A DNA stretch of 20,876 nt from an uncultured Clostridia bacterium (lineage in GTDB: Bacteria; Bacillota; Clostridia; TANB77; CAG-508), in contig CAKPHJ010000023.1 of the NCBI GenBank assembly GCA_934157205.1, positions 1 to 20,876 on the forward strand, given 5' to 3'. Positions within the stretch are counted from its first letter, which is position 1. Every line of letters begins with the position of its first letter. Positions 1-7,025 of the stretch are shown piece by piece. Position numbers and translations under genes: made by a program. The notes under the pieces are model-generated. The model saw only the letters and a program-made list of their open reading frames with translations. It did not search any database and had not been told where the DNA came from.

Positions 1-74
1 AATTTTAATTTTAAACATATTAAATTGAAAAATATATGTACATAAAGAAATATTATAAATATAATTTTCATAAC

Positions 75-111
75 TTGACTACATATTATCATGGAAAAAT
101 ATGTAAGTCAA
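75..111. repeat. Imperfect inverted repeat (hairpin)
   Basis: Bases 75-86 (TTGACTACATAT) and 99-111 (ATATGTAAGTCAA) are complementary with a single bulged T, around a 12-base loop. No T-run follows, so it does not look like a terminator. It may be an operator, a recombination scar or an RNA hairpin. The sequence gives no way to choose. Confidence 0.4.
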
Positions 112-238
112 TACTTTTAAAAATTATATTATAAATGATTATCCAGAAAGAGTAATGTTAAATTTAATATTTATGGAACATAGAAGTGTTGAATTGTTTA
201 GAAGAGAATTATCAATAAATAAAAATAGGCACAAATGA
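107..238 (+). pseudogene. Possible 3' remnant of an unidentified gene
   Basis: An open frame of about 43 codons runs from just after a stop at 104-106 to TGA at 236-238. It contains a protein-like, charged and amphipathic stretch (for example NDYPERVMLNLIFMEHRSVE). There is no upstream start codon with a convincing ribosome binding site. The first ATG, at 155, would leave only 27 residues. It may be the tail of a decayed gene or chance in A+T-rich DNA. I do not recognise a family. Confidence 0.2.
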
Positions 239-255
239 AAAAATTCTTATAAAAG

Positions 256-284
256 TTGACGTTTACATAATTTTGTGGTATAAT
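256..284 (+). promoter_or_regulatory. Sigma-A-type promoter of the 413-757 gene
   Basis: TTGACG (256-261) and TATAAT (279-284) are separated by exactly 17 bases, close to the housekeeping consensus. Transcription would start near 291 and leave a leader of about 120 bases before the ATG at 413. Confidence 0.75.
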
Positions 285-404
285 AGGTAATGATATAGGC
301 AGTTACCTGTGTCGAACAACCCATTATTCACTAAGTAGTGAGGGGCATAGCCTCTAACTTTTAGTTTTATCATATATATTAGTCACCCAAAGGAAGATGG
401 AGGT
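285..404 (+). promoter_or_regulatory. Structured 5' leader with alternative hairpins
   Basis: Three potential stems are visible. AGGTAA (285-290) pairs with TTACCT (303-308), although this one begins at or before the predicted transcript start. TCACTA (328-333) pairs with TAGTGA (336-341) around AG, and can be extended by CCC (320-322) pairing with GGG (342-344). AGGGGC (341-346) pairs with GCCTCT (350-355) and is followed by a U-rich stretch. The second (extended) and third stems compete for bases 341-344, as in an attenuator or riboswitch. I do not recognise the leader as a known riboswitch class. It ends at the ribosome binding site GGAGGT (399-404). Confidence 0.4.
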
Positions 405-412
405 ATAAAAGT

Positions 413-757
413 ATGGGTAGATATTGGTTCATTGTGTCTTGGATTGTGTACGTCATTGCTGTTGTCGTTGTTGCAAGTTGTATGGCAGTAATTGTTGACA
501 GTATGCTATTTCCGTGGATTATGTTAACTGGCGGATATGTAATGGTAATTATATTTTTGATATTTGCGAATCAATATTCGCAAAAACGAAAAAGATTTGC
601 AGGTAGCATGTGTTTTATGGTGATTTCCATTGCAATGTATGTGATTTTATTAACTGCACCAGAAAATATTGAAAAAATTACATGGCAAGATGTGATACTT
701 ATTGTCATGGGAATTCCATTCAGCTGGTGGACCATAAAAGAAATGAAGGGGGAATAA
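413..757 (+). CDS. Small four-helix membrane protein of unknown function
   Basis: The protein has 114 residues with four likely membrane helices, at about 5-28, 33-52, 65-82 and 91-108. A basic loop (QKRKRF, around 57-62) between helices 2 and 3 suggests that loop faces the cytoplasm. The start is supported by GGAGGT eight bases upstream. It has its own promoter and structured leader and is followed by a hairpin terminator, so it is a single-gene unit. Codon use (GTG, GTC, CTG, CGG-type codons) is noticeably more G+C-rich than in the housekeeping genes here, which suggests acquisition from elsewhere. I do not recognise the family. A small multidrug-resistance-like or immunity protein is conceivable but has no motif support. 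Confidence 0.7.
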   Translation: MGRYWFIVSWIVYVIAVVVVASCMAVIVDSMLFPWIMLTGGYVMVIIFLIFANQYSQKRKRFAGSMCFMVISIAMYVILLTAPENIEKITWQDVILIVMGIPFSWWTIKEMKGE

Positions 758-792
758 AAATCTATCCTAATAAAAAGAAAATTATTTCTTTT

Positions 793-817
793 CCTCGCAA
801 GAGGTTTCTTTTTTTTT
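793..817 (+). terminator. Rho-independent terminator after the 413-757 gene
   Basis: CCTC (793-796) and GAGG (801-804) enclose a GCAA tetraloop, followed by an almost unbroken T-run to 817. Flanking AAAGAAA and TTTCTTT can lengthen the stem. Confidence 0.7.
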
Positions 818-950
818 GGTTTAAATATTTTTAGCTTGATACCAATTAACTTAACACAGATATGATTGAATATGTATTTGTGATGAATGAAAATATATTT
901 ATTAAATGGAAATATTAAAATACAATTTAAAAATTTTATAAATATTACAA

Positions 951-988
951 AAAAAGATTTGAGCTAGGTTTAACTCAAATCTCTTTTT
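951..988. terminator. Bidirectional terminator hairpin
   Basis: AGATTTGAG (955-963) and CTCAAATCT (974-982) form a perfect nine-pair stem. A-runs lie on its left side and T-runs on its right, so it can act in both directions. On the minus strand it lies 36 bases past the stop of the 1019-1198 remnant, suggesting it served that gene. Confidence 0.65.
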
Positions 989-1018
989 CAATTTGATTTT
1001 GGCTCCCTTTTATAATAT

Positions 1019-1198
1019 TTAAAGGGATTCAGGAAAAATTTGTTCGAGGAACTCTACTAGTTCATCAACAATTTCCATATAAATATCGTCCAACTGAATG
1101 AATACCGGTATTCGCTTTTTAAGTATATACCCATTATATTCACCCACTATAGGGAGAATATAGCTAAATGCTACAAAAATAGCTATAATTATAACAAT
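1019..1198 (-). pseudogene. Remnant of a small membrane-anchored protein gene
   Basis: On the minus strand a 59-codon frame runs from just after an in-frame TAA (1201-1199) to TAA at 1021-1019. It reads as a hydrophobic helix (IVIIIAIFVAFSYILP) followed by a soluble acidic tail ending in FLEQIFPESL. It has no ATG, GTG or TTG near its start and no ribosome binding site, so it looks like the 3' part of a decayed gene, although a rare start codon cannot be excluded. Codons such as CGA, CCG, CTC and GGG are unlike those of neighbouring genes. A terminator sits just downstream on the same strand. The family is not recognised. Confidence 0.4.
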
Positions 1199-1276
1199 TT
1201 ACATAAATGATGCAATGAAAATTAAAAAATAAATAAAAAAAGTACTAATTTCTACAAATTTAGCAAAAAAATAGTG

Positions 1277-1282
1277 TATAAT
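1277..1282 (+). promoter_or_regulatory. Probable -10 box of the era promoter
   Basis: TATAAT at 1277-1282 lies 41 bases before the era start. No good -35 element is seen at the expected distance, so this is a partial call. Confidence 0.4.
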
Positions 1283-1323
1283 ATAGAAAAGAAAAAAACG
1301 AACTATAAAGGAGAGAATAAAAC

Positions 1324-2226
1324 ATGGCAGAATTTAAATCTGGATTTGTAACATTAATAGGAAGAACAAACGTAGGAAAATCAACATTACTAAATTTACT
1401 AGTAGGAGAAAAAGTAGCAGCTATAGCTAATAAAGTACAAACAACAAGAACAGCAATAAAAGGAATTGTAAATAGAGAAAATTCACAAATAATTTTTACT
1501 GACACACCAGGAATACATAAACCCAAAACAAAACTAAATGAAGTTATGGTCGAAACATCATTTACATCAATTGGAGATTGTGATGTTGTACTTTTCATAA
1601 TTGAAGCTACAAGTAACGAAATTGGAAGGGGAGATAGAATAATTTTAGAAAAAATTAAAGAATCAAAGAAAAAAACAATCTTGATTATAAATAAGATCGA
1701 TTTAGTAAAAAGAAGTAGTTTACTAAATTTAATAGATATATATAGAAAGGAATATAATTTTCAAGCTGTTATACCTATATCAGCAAATAATATAAAATAC
1801 AAAAATATAATTTTAGATGAAATAGAAAAGAACCTAAAACCAGGTCCTGCATATTATGATATAGACGAATATACAGATCAAACATTAAGACAATTAGCAG
1901 AAGAAACAATAAGAGAAAAGGCTTTAAAAATACTTAAAGATGAAGTACCACATGGAATATATGTTGAAGTAGAGAAAATGAACGAAAGAAAAAATAAAAA
2001 TGGTGAAAATATTTATGATATAGAAGCAACAATTTATTGTTTAAGAAATTCTCATAAAGGAATTATAATTGGTAAAAATGGAGAAATGTTAAAAAAAATT
2101 GGCAAATGTGCAAGAATAGATATGGAAGAAAATTTTGGAGTTAAGGTAAATTTAAAAACTTGGGTAAAGGTAAAAAATGATTGGCAAGAAAATGATGGAA
2201 TTGTAAATAAATTTAAAATAAAATAA
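1324..2226 (+). CDS. era: GTPase Era
   Basis: Era is a GTP-binding protein that binds the 3' end of 16S rRNA and helps 30S subunit assembly in the cytoplasm. The 300-residue length is normal for the family. Visible motifs are the P-loop G1 (GRTNVGKST, 13-21), switch-region TTR (40-42), G3 DTPG (60-63), G4 NKID (123-126) and G5 SA (153-154). A C-terminal KH RNA-binding domain has its GxxG signature in IIIGKNGEMLKKIG (about 247-260). The start has GGAG (1310-1313) ten bases upstream. In many Bacillota era is followed directly by yqzL and recO. Here a minus-strand gene separates them. Confidence 0.97.
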   Translation: MAEFKSGFVTLIGRTNVGKSTLLNLLVGEKVAAIANKVQTTRTAIKGIVNRENSQIIFTDTPGIHKPKTKLNEVMVETSFTSIGDCDVVLFIIEATSNEIGRGDRIILEKIKESKKKTILIINKIDLVKRSSLLNLIDIYRKEYNFQAVIPISANNIKYKNIILDEIEKNLKPGPAYYDIDEYTDQTLRQLAEETIREKALKILKDEVPHGIYVEVEKMNERKNKNGENIYDIEATIYCLRNSHKGIIIGKNGEMLKKIGKCARIDMEENFGVKVNLKTWVKVKNDWQENDGIVNKFKIK

Positions 2227-2245
2227 AAATCCCGCAAATAGCGGG
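2226..2245 (-). terminator. Terminator of the minus-strand 2256-2564 gene
   Basis: CCCGC (2231-2235) and GCGGG (2241-2245) form a G+C stem. Read on the minus strand it is followed by ATTTTTATTTTATTTT, a proper T-rich tail. On the plus strand no T-run follows, so it is at best a weak terminator for era. Confidence 0.65.
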
Positions 2246-2255
2246 AAAATGTGTG

Positions 2256-2564
2256 TTACATAATATTTTTATATTTTTTTATTTTTTTTGTTGCTCTTTC
2301 TAGCTTTCTAAGATGAGCTTTTGGCAACTTGCATCCTACAAGACAATAAATGTCATTGTTTATGCAATTAAAAATTGTACATTTCCCAAAAGATTTGGGT
2401 TCGCCAGAGCTGTCTTTGCCATCGATAAGGAAAATTCCTTCTTGTTTCCAATAATAGATACTTTGCAAGTATCTACTAACGGCAGGGTGCAGTTTTTTAT
2501 CCCTGCTAATCTTTCTTAATACTTTTATAAGATTTTGCAGGTCTTTTTCTGCGTTCTTTGTCAT
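2256..2564 (-). CDS. Small basic cysteine-containing protein, unknown function
   Basis: The protein has 102 residues, starting at the ATG whose upstream sequence reads AAAGGTG five bases before it. A start 30 bases further upstream is possible but has no such site. The N-terminal half is lysine/arginine-rich and probably helical. The middle carries four cysteines (C62, C67, C74, C78) that could bind a metal, and the C-terminus is again very basic. Its G+C content looks higher than that of era or recO. It lies opposite to and between two genes that are usually adjacent (era and yqzL-recO), so it is probably an insertion. A ten-base palindrome, GACAATTGTC (2590-2599), lies in its upstream region. 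The family is not recognised. Confidence 0.6.
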   Translation of the reverse strand: MTKNAEKDLQNLIKVLRKISRDKKLHPAVSRYLQSIYYWKQEGIFLIDGKDSSGEPKSFGKCTIFNCINNDIYCLVGCKLPKAHLRKLERATKKIKKYKNIM

Positions 2565-2816
2565 AAAACACCTTTCTCCCGCCCAGCACGACAATTGTCC
2601 ACTGGGAAAATTCTAATAAACTTACAAAATTTATTATAGCACTATAGAAGTGAAAAATAAAGACATTTTTTAAAATTGAATAATTTTTTACAAAAATACA
2701 AAAGATAAATTCAAATAAAATGTTACAATTATATTTATAAAAAACACAAAAATAAAGCAGTATGTAGTTACTTTTTCAGATTATAATTGTAGCAAAAAAA
2801 GAAGGAAGTGAGTCAT

Positions 2817-2966
2817 ATGATAAAAAAAATAGCATGGAATACCTTTAAAAACACAGGAGATATAAATGCATTTATAGAATTAAAACAAATAGAAAACATT
2901 GAACAAAAAATAGAAAATATAACAGACGAAACAAAAAACATTAATATAAATGAAAATAATAATTAG
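2817..2966 (+). CDS. yqzL: YqzL-family small protein
   Basis: This 49-residue protein begins MIKKIAWNTFKNTGDINAFI, which fits the W-x-x-F-x-x-T-G-x-I pattern of YqzL, a very small protein encoded between era and recO in many Bacillota. The tail is Asn/Glu/Ile-rich and probably disordered. AAGGAAGTGAG precedes the ATG, and a TATAAT at 2782-2787 may be its -10 box, though no -35 is obvious. It is followed by recO after 19 bases, so the two are almost certainly co-transcribed. Its molecular function is unknown. The call rests on the short motif plus gene order. Confidence 0.7.
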   Translation: MIKKIAWNTFKNTGDINAFIELKQIENIEQKIENITDETKNININENNN

Positions 2967-2985
2967 CAAGAGGTGAACAAAATAA

Positions 2986-3693
2986 ATGGCAAATATGAAA
3001 ATAAATGGAGTTATATTATCTGAAACAAATGTAGGAGATTTTGATAAAATGCTTACAATGTTAACACCAGGAATGGGTAAAATATCATGTATTGCAAAAG
3101 GAGCTAGAAGGCCTAAAAGTGCTCTTCTAGCTGGTACACAAATGTTTTGCTTTGGCGAATATTTAGTATTTAAAGGATCTTCTACATATCATATAAATTC
3201 AGTTGAGCCAATTGAAGTTTTTTACAATTTAAGAACAGATTTAGACAAATTAAATGCTGCTGTAGAGGTAAATAAAATAGTACAAGATGTAACAAATGAA
3301 AATCAAAACAGTTATAACATATTACAATTATTGTTAAACACATTGTATACAATTTCAGAAACAGAAAAAAATTTGGAACTTGTTTTAAGTATTTTTAAAT
3401 TAAGAATATTATGTTTTTTAGGTTATACACCACAAACAAATAAATGTACATATTGTGGAGAAAATAGCCAATTAAGCTATTTTAGTATAAAGGACAATGG
3501 CCTAAAATGCGAAAATTGTGGAAGACAAGATACAAGTTGTATACATTTAAACGAAAGTGCAGTAAATGCTATAAAATATGTTGTTACAGCTCCGGCAAAA
3601 AAATTATATTCTTTTAATTTAAAAGATGAAGGATTAGAAGAATTTAAATTAGTTTCTAAAATATATTTTAATGAAAAGCTAGAATTATCATAA
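2986..3693 (+). CDS. recO: DNA repair protein RecO
   Basis: RecO loads RecA onto single-stranded DNA together with RecR in the RecF repair pathway. The protein has 235 residues, the usual size. An N-terminal OB-fold region (about 1-80, with GKISCIAKGARRPKS typical of the family) precedes a helical part. A four-cysteine zinc site follows, CxxC at 154/157 and CxxC at 175/178. The start has AAGAGGTG about ten bases upstream. It follows the YqzL-like gene closely. No terminator is seen between recO and hpf. Confidence 0.93.
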   Translation: MANMKINGVILSETNVGDFDKMLTMLTPGMGKISCIAKGARRPKSALLAGTQMFCFGEYLVFKGSSTYHINSVEPIEVFYNLRTDLDKLNAAVEVNKIVQDVTNENQNSYNILQLLLNTLYTISETEKNLELVLSIFKLRILCFLGYTPQTNKCTYCGENSQLSYFSIKDNGLKCENCGRQDTSCIHLNESAVNAIKYVVTAPAKKLYSFNLKDEGLEEFKLVSKIYFNEKLELS

Positions 3694-3707
3694 AATGAAA
3701 AAAACAG

Positions 3708-3736
3708 TTGAAAAAAAAAGAAAATGCATATATAAT
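3708..3736 (+). promoter_or_regulatory. Sigma-A-type promoter of hpf
   Basis: TTGAAA (3708-3713) and TATAAT (3731-3736) are 17 bases apart, giving a transcription start near 3743 and a short leader to the ATG at 3786. It gives hpf expression independent of recO. Confidence 0.7.
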
Positions 3737-3785
3737 ATGAAGTATATAAAATAAAACAACAAAAAAGAAGAGAGGAGCGATTTTT

Positions 3786-4313
3786 ATGAAAATAAAAATA
3801 ACAGGAAAGGAACTAAAGATAACAGAAGCTATAAATGATTATGTAGAAAAAAAATTAGACAGAATCAATAAATATTTTGAAGAAGCAGAAGCAGAAGTTA
3901 CTTTAAGAACAGAAAAAAATGAACAAATAGCTGAAATATATGTAACAGCAAATGGAGAAAAATATAGAGCAGTAACAGAAGACAAAGATATGTATGCATC
4001 TATAGACAAAGATATTGACATATTAGAAGGTCAAATAAGAAAAACAAAAACTAAAAAAGAAAAAATGATGAAAGATGCATCTTTAAAAAATATGGAAACA
4101 ATGGAACAAGGTCATCATGAAATAAAAAATGAAATTATAAAAACATCATATTATGAAATAAAACCAATGTTACCAGAAGATGCAGTTTTAAAATTACAAG
4201 AAAAACCAACACATAACTTTTTAGCATTTGTAAATGTAGAAACAGGAAAAGTAAATGTTATACATAAATTAAAAGATGGAAAAAACTTCGGTCTAGTTGA
4301 ACCAGAAGCATAA
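3786..4313 (+). CDS. hpf: Ribosome hibernation promoting factor, long form
   Basis: This cytoplasmic protein binds the 30S decoding region and pairs inactive 70S ribosomes into 100S dimers when growth slows. The 175 residues match the long type. The N-terminal S30AE/RaiA-like domain spans about 1-98. A charged linker follows, then the C-terminal dimerisation domain (about 118-175), with KPMLPEDAVLKLQ, HNFLAFVNVETGKVNVIH and FGLVEP. GAGAGGAG lies upstream of the start. It has its own promoter and a hairpin terminator downstream. Confidence 0.93.
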   Translation: MKIKITGKELKITEAINDYVEKKLDRINKYFEEAEAEVTLRTEKNEQIAEIYVTANGEKYRAVTEDKDMYASIDKDIDILEGQIRKTKTKKEKMMKDASLKNMETMEQGHHEIKNEIIKTSYYEIKPMLPEDAVLKLQEKPTHNFLAFVNVETGKVNVIHKLKDGKNFGLVEPEA

Positions 4314-4320
4314 AAAGTAA

Positions 4321-4347
4321 AAAGGCAGGAAATCAAATCCTGCCTTT
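4321..4347. terminator. Bidirectional terminator between hpf and the SASP gene
   Basis: AAAGGCAGGA (4321-4330) and TCCTGCCTTT (4338-4347) form a perfect ten-pair stem with a seven-base loop. On the minus strand it is followed by TTACTTTTTA. On the plus strand it is followed by ATGTATTTT. It can serve both convergent genes. Confidence 0.75.
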
Positions 4348-4435
4348 ATGTATTTTAAAACAAATTTAAAATATACAAAAACAAAACTTAATTTCCTGCC
4401 AAAAGCAAAATAAATATAATTAATTAAAAAAGAAA

Positions 4436-4633
4436 CTATTTCATTTGTTGTTCAGCTTGTTGTATCATTTTTCTAACCATATTACCACCTATTTTACCAG
4501 CATCTTTAGCAGAAATATCTCCATTATATCCATCTTTTAAATTAACACCAACTTCTGAAGCTACTTCATATTTAAATTTATCTAAAGCAGTCATTGCTTC
4601 TGGAACTAATTTTTTATTTGAATTATTTGCCAT
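4436..4633 (-). CDS. Alpha/beta-type small acid-soluble spore protein
   Basis: Proteins of this type coat and protect DNA in the dormant spore core and are degraded by the Gpr protease at germination. The 65 residues are typical in size. KFKYEVASEVGV (19-30) contains the Gpr cleavage region, and the C-terminal half (YNGDISAKDAGKIGGNMVRK) has the conserved GDIxxKxxGxxGGxMVRKMI pattern. A very strong AGGAGGTGA precedes the start, as expected for a highly expressed spore gene. A forespore sigma-G promoter is expected, but I did not find a clear match upstream. Confidence 0.93.
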   Translation of the reverse strand: MANNSNKKLVPEAMTALDKFKYEVASEVGVNLKDGYNGDISAKDAGKIGGNMVRKMIQQAEQQMK

Positions 4634-4751
4634 GTTTTTTCACCTCCTGCAATATCACATCTAAGAAAAAACTTTTTTGTTTGCTTTTTCTAATACTATC
4701 ATTTGCAAAATTTAAAAAAATAAACAAACAATTTTTTCCAAAAAATCTATA

Positions 4752-4780
4752 TTGCAAAATTTTAAAAAAATTTGTATAAT
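4752..4780 (+). promoter_or_regulatory. Sigma-A-type promoter of the HAD gene
   Basis: TTGCAA (4752-4757) and TATAAT (4775-4780) are 17 bases apart. The start point near 4787 leaves a very short leader, just enough for AAAGGA at 4792-4797. Confidence 0.65.
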
Positions 4781-4806
4781 AGCAAAATGGGAAAGGAATG
4801 ATAAAA

Positions 4807-5676
4807 ATGTACAAATTAGTTGCAATAGATCTAGACGGAACAATGTTAAATAGCCACGGAATTGTAACACAAAGAACAAAAAATGCAATAAAAAGAGCAA
4901 AAGAAAACGGAAGTGAGGTTATAATTGCATCTGGTAGACCAATTGATTCTATAAAAACAATTGCAAAAGAAATAGAAAGTGAAAAATATTTTATAGCTGG
5001 AAATGGAGCTATTGTATATGATATAAAAAAAGACGAGATTATATACAACAATTTTTTAAAAAAGGACAAAATTTTAGAAATAATAAAGATATGTGAAGAA
5101 AATAGTATTTCTTATAATGTATATACAGACAGAACGATACTTGCAAAAGCACTAAAATATAATGTATTATACTATCATAAAGAAAACCTAAAAAAAGAAG
5201 AAAATAAAAAAACAAGTATAAGCATTATAAAAAATATGTACGAATATGTAAAAGACATGAAAGAAGAAAACTTTCTAAAAATGACAATATGTGACGACAA
5301 CAAATTTATATTCAATTCAATAATAAAAAAAATAAAAAACATACAAGGAATAGACATTTTAGAAGTATCACATATGTCAAGAAAAACAATAAAACAAGGA
5401 ACAGAAGAAGTACCAGTTGAATACTACTACACAGAAATAACAGCAGAAAATGTAGACAAATGGACAGCATTAGAATTTTTATTAAACAAAATCAACATAA
5501 AAAAAGAAGAACTAATAGCAATAGGTGACAATATAAATGACGAACAAATGATAGAACACGCAGGTCTAGGAGTTGCAATGAAAGGAAGTACACCTGTTAT
5601 AACAAAAAAAGCTCAAATAATAGCCGAAACAAACGATGACGACGGAGTAGCAAAAATTTTAGAAGAGTATACATAA
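4807..5676 (+). CDS. Cof-type HAD-superfamily phosphatase
   Basis: The gene product is a cytoplasmic haloacid-dehalogenase-type hydrolase of subclass IIB, expected to dephosphorylate sugar phosphates or similar small metabolites. The exact substrate cannot be read from sequence. It has 289 residues. Motif I is DLDGT with nucleophile D8 and D10, motif II is in IIASGRP (S42), and motif IV is GDNINDEQM with D241 and D245. The cap domain lies between them. I chose the ATG at 4807 because AAAGGA is nine bases upstream of it. The earlier in-frame ATG at 4798 abuts that site. The gene is monocistronic, since a new promoter follows before 5835. Confidence 0.88.
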   Translation: MYKLVAIDLDGTMLNSHGIVTQRTKNAIKRAKENGSEVIIASGRPIDSIKTIAKEIESEKYFIAGNGAIVYDIKKDEIIYNNFLKKDKILEIIKICEENSISYNVYTDRTILAKALKYNVLYYHKENLKKEENKKTSISIIKNMYEYVKDMKEENFLKMTICDDNKFIFNSIIKKIKNIQGIDILEVSHMSRKTIKQGTEEVPVEYYYTEITAENVDKWTALEFLLNKINIKKEELIAIGDNINDEQMIEHAGLGVAMKGSTPVITKKAQIIAETNDDDGVAKILEEYT

Positions 5677-5744
5677 AAGGCAAAAAACAATATTACAATA
5701 TTATTACAAAAATATTAACTTTTAGTTACAGTTAGACAAATGCG

Positions 5745-5773
5745 TTGATTTTAAAACCGTATTGAGTTAAAAT
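5745..5773 (+). promoter_or_regulatory. Probable promoter of the Tad-like cluster
   Basis: TTGATT (5745-5750) and TAAAAT (5768-5773) are 17 bases apart, about 60 bases upstream of the first cluster gene. The match is moderate. It is the best candidate in the 158-base gap. Confidence 0.5.
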
Positions 5774-5834
5774 AAAATAAACGATTATTTTGTAGAAAAA
5801 AATAAAATAAAAAAAATTAAGGGAGGAATTTGTC

Positions 5835-7004
5835 ATGGCGTCAAATCCAATGCAAAGAAAAGCAAGAAATTCATTTTTATTAGGAATGTTATTAATGCTA
5901 ATAATATCAGGAGCAGTAATAGCAATATTATTTATGCAATTAATAGGCCAAAGCAACAAAGCTAAAGAAGAAAGCGGAGAAATGAAAAAAGTATACATGT
6001 TAACACAAGATGTAAAATCTGGTCAAGTTATAACAGAAGGCATGTTATCACTAAAAGAAGTATATAGTAACTATATACCACAAAATGCTATAGGAGATAA
6101 AAATAAACTAGACGGCCTAAAATTACAAGATAAAGAAGGAAACGAAGTATATAAAACAGAAAATGATGGAAACACTGAAAAATTATACATAAAAAAAGGT
6201 AATCAAGATCTTGTATATATAAAAGAAAGTGAAAGTGACAATTACTATAAAGAAGGAACAGAAAACAACAAAGAATACATAGAATTAGACTCAGTACCAT
6301 TAGTAGCAAAAGTAGATATGAGAAAAAACACAATAGTAACAAGTGAACTTGTAACAAAAAGTGACAACAACACATCACAAGACGATGTAAGAAGACAAGA
6401 ATATAATATGCTTGTTTTACCAGCAGATCTTGCTACAGGAGATTATATAGATGTTAGAGTTCTATTCCCTAATGGACAAGATTACGTAGTTGTTTCTAAA
6501 AAAGAAGTTGAAATACCAAACTTAAATGGGACAGACTCAGAAGATACAATATGGATAAACCTATCAGAAGATGAAACTTTACACATGAGCTGTGCAATAA
6601 TAGATGCCTTCCAAATAGATGGAACAAAATTATATGTATCTAAATATACAGAAGCAGGAATGCAAAAAGCAGCAACAGCAAATTATCCAATAAGAAGAGA
6701 AACATATCTTGTATTAAATAGTGATCCAAACATACTAGACAAAGCAAAACAAGAAATTGCTAGCAGATACAACAGCACAAATGGAACAACACTAAGAAAT
6801 GATTATATTAACTCACAAATAACAGATAAAGCACAAGATAATTTAAAAACTAACATGGAAGAAAGTATAACAAATTCTCAAAACACAAGAAAGAAATACT
6901 TAGATTCATTAGCATCAAGCACAACAACTAGTACATCAGGAAATACAACATCTGGAGGAAACACAACAACTAATTCATCAAAAAGCAATACTTCAAAAAA
7001 ATAA
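5835..7004 (+). CDS. SAF-domain, CpaB/RcpC-like pilus assembly protein
   Basis: This protein has 389 residues with one N-terminal membrane helix (about 14-37) and the rest outside the membrane. A SAF-type segment starts around 51 (VYMLTQDVKSGQVITEGML). It appears to be interrupted by a charged insert (about 90-150) and resumes at 155-175 (VPLVAKVDMRKNTIVTSELV). A CpaB/RcpC-like part follows (about 190-230, with LVLPADLATGDYIDVRVLF). The last 35 or so residues are a Ser/Thr/Asn/Gly-rich, probably disordered tail. CpaB proteins guide secretin or pilus assembly in Tad systems. As no outer membrane is expected here, a role at the cell wall is more likely. AGGGAGGA precedes the start. It is the first gene of the cluster. 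Confidence 0.7.
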   Translation: MASNPMQRKARNSFLLGMLLMLIISGAVIAILFMQLIGQSNKAKEESGEMKKVYMLTQDVKSGQVITEGMLSLKEVYSNYIPQNAIGDKNKLDGLKLQDKEGNEVYKTENDGNTEKLYIKKGNQDLVYIKESESDNYYKEGTENNKEYIELDSVPLVAKVDMRKNTIVTSELVTKSDNNTSQDDVRRQEYNMLVLPADLATGDYIDVRVLFPNGQDYVVVSKKEVEIPNLNGTDSEDTIWINLSEDETLHMSCAIIDAFQIDGTKLYVSKYTEAGMQKAATANYPIRRETYLVLNSDPNILDKAKQEIASRYNSTNGTTLRNDYINSQITDKAQDNLKTNMEESITNSQNTRKKYLDSLASSTTTSTSGNTTSGGNTTTNSSKSNTSKK

Positions 7005-7025
7005 AAACAAAGAGAGGAGATACAT

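Noticed and set aside
290..298. Minimal upstream frame ATG-ATA-TAG in the leader
   Set aside because: It lies at or before the predicted transcript start and has no ribosome binding site.
285..360. Leader as a fluoride, preQ1, guanidine or other known riboswitch
   Set aside because: I compared it from memory with these consensus patterns and the conserved core bases are not present.
1260..1598. Minus-strand frame of 112 codons overlapping the start of era
   Set aside because: It is a shadow of the era reading frame. era has all its G motifs and a proper ribosome binding site.
4634..4760. Sigma-G promoter upstream of the SASP gene
   Set aside because: Expected biologically, but no CATnnTA-type -10 with a partnering -35 could be found by eye.
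4623..5069. Minus-strand frame of 148 codons with several hydrophobic stretches
   Set aside because: It lies opposite the HAD gene and across its promoter. It has no ribosome binding site, and its Phe/Ser/Ile-rich content is what the complement of A-rich coding sequence gives.
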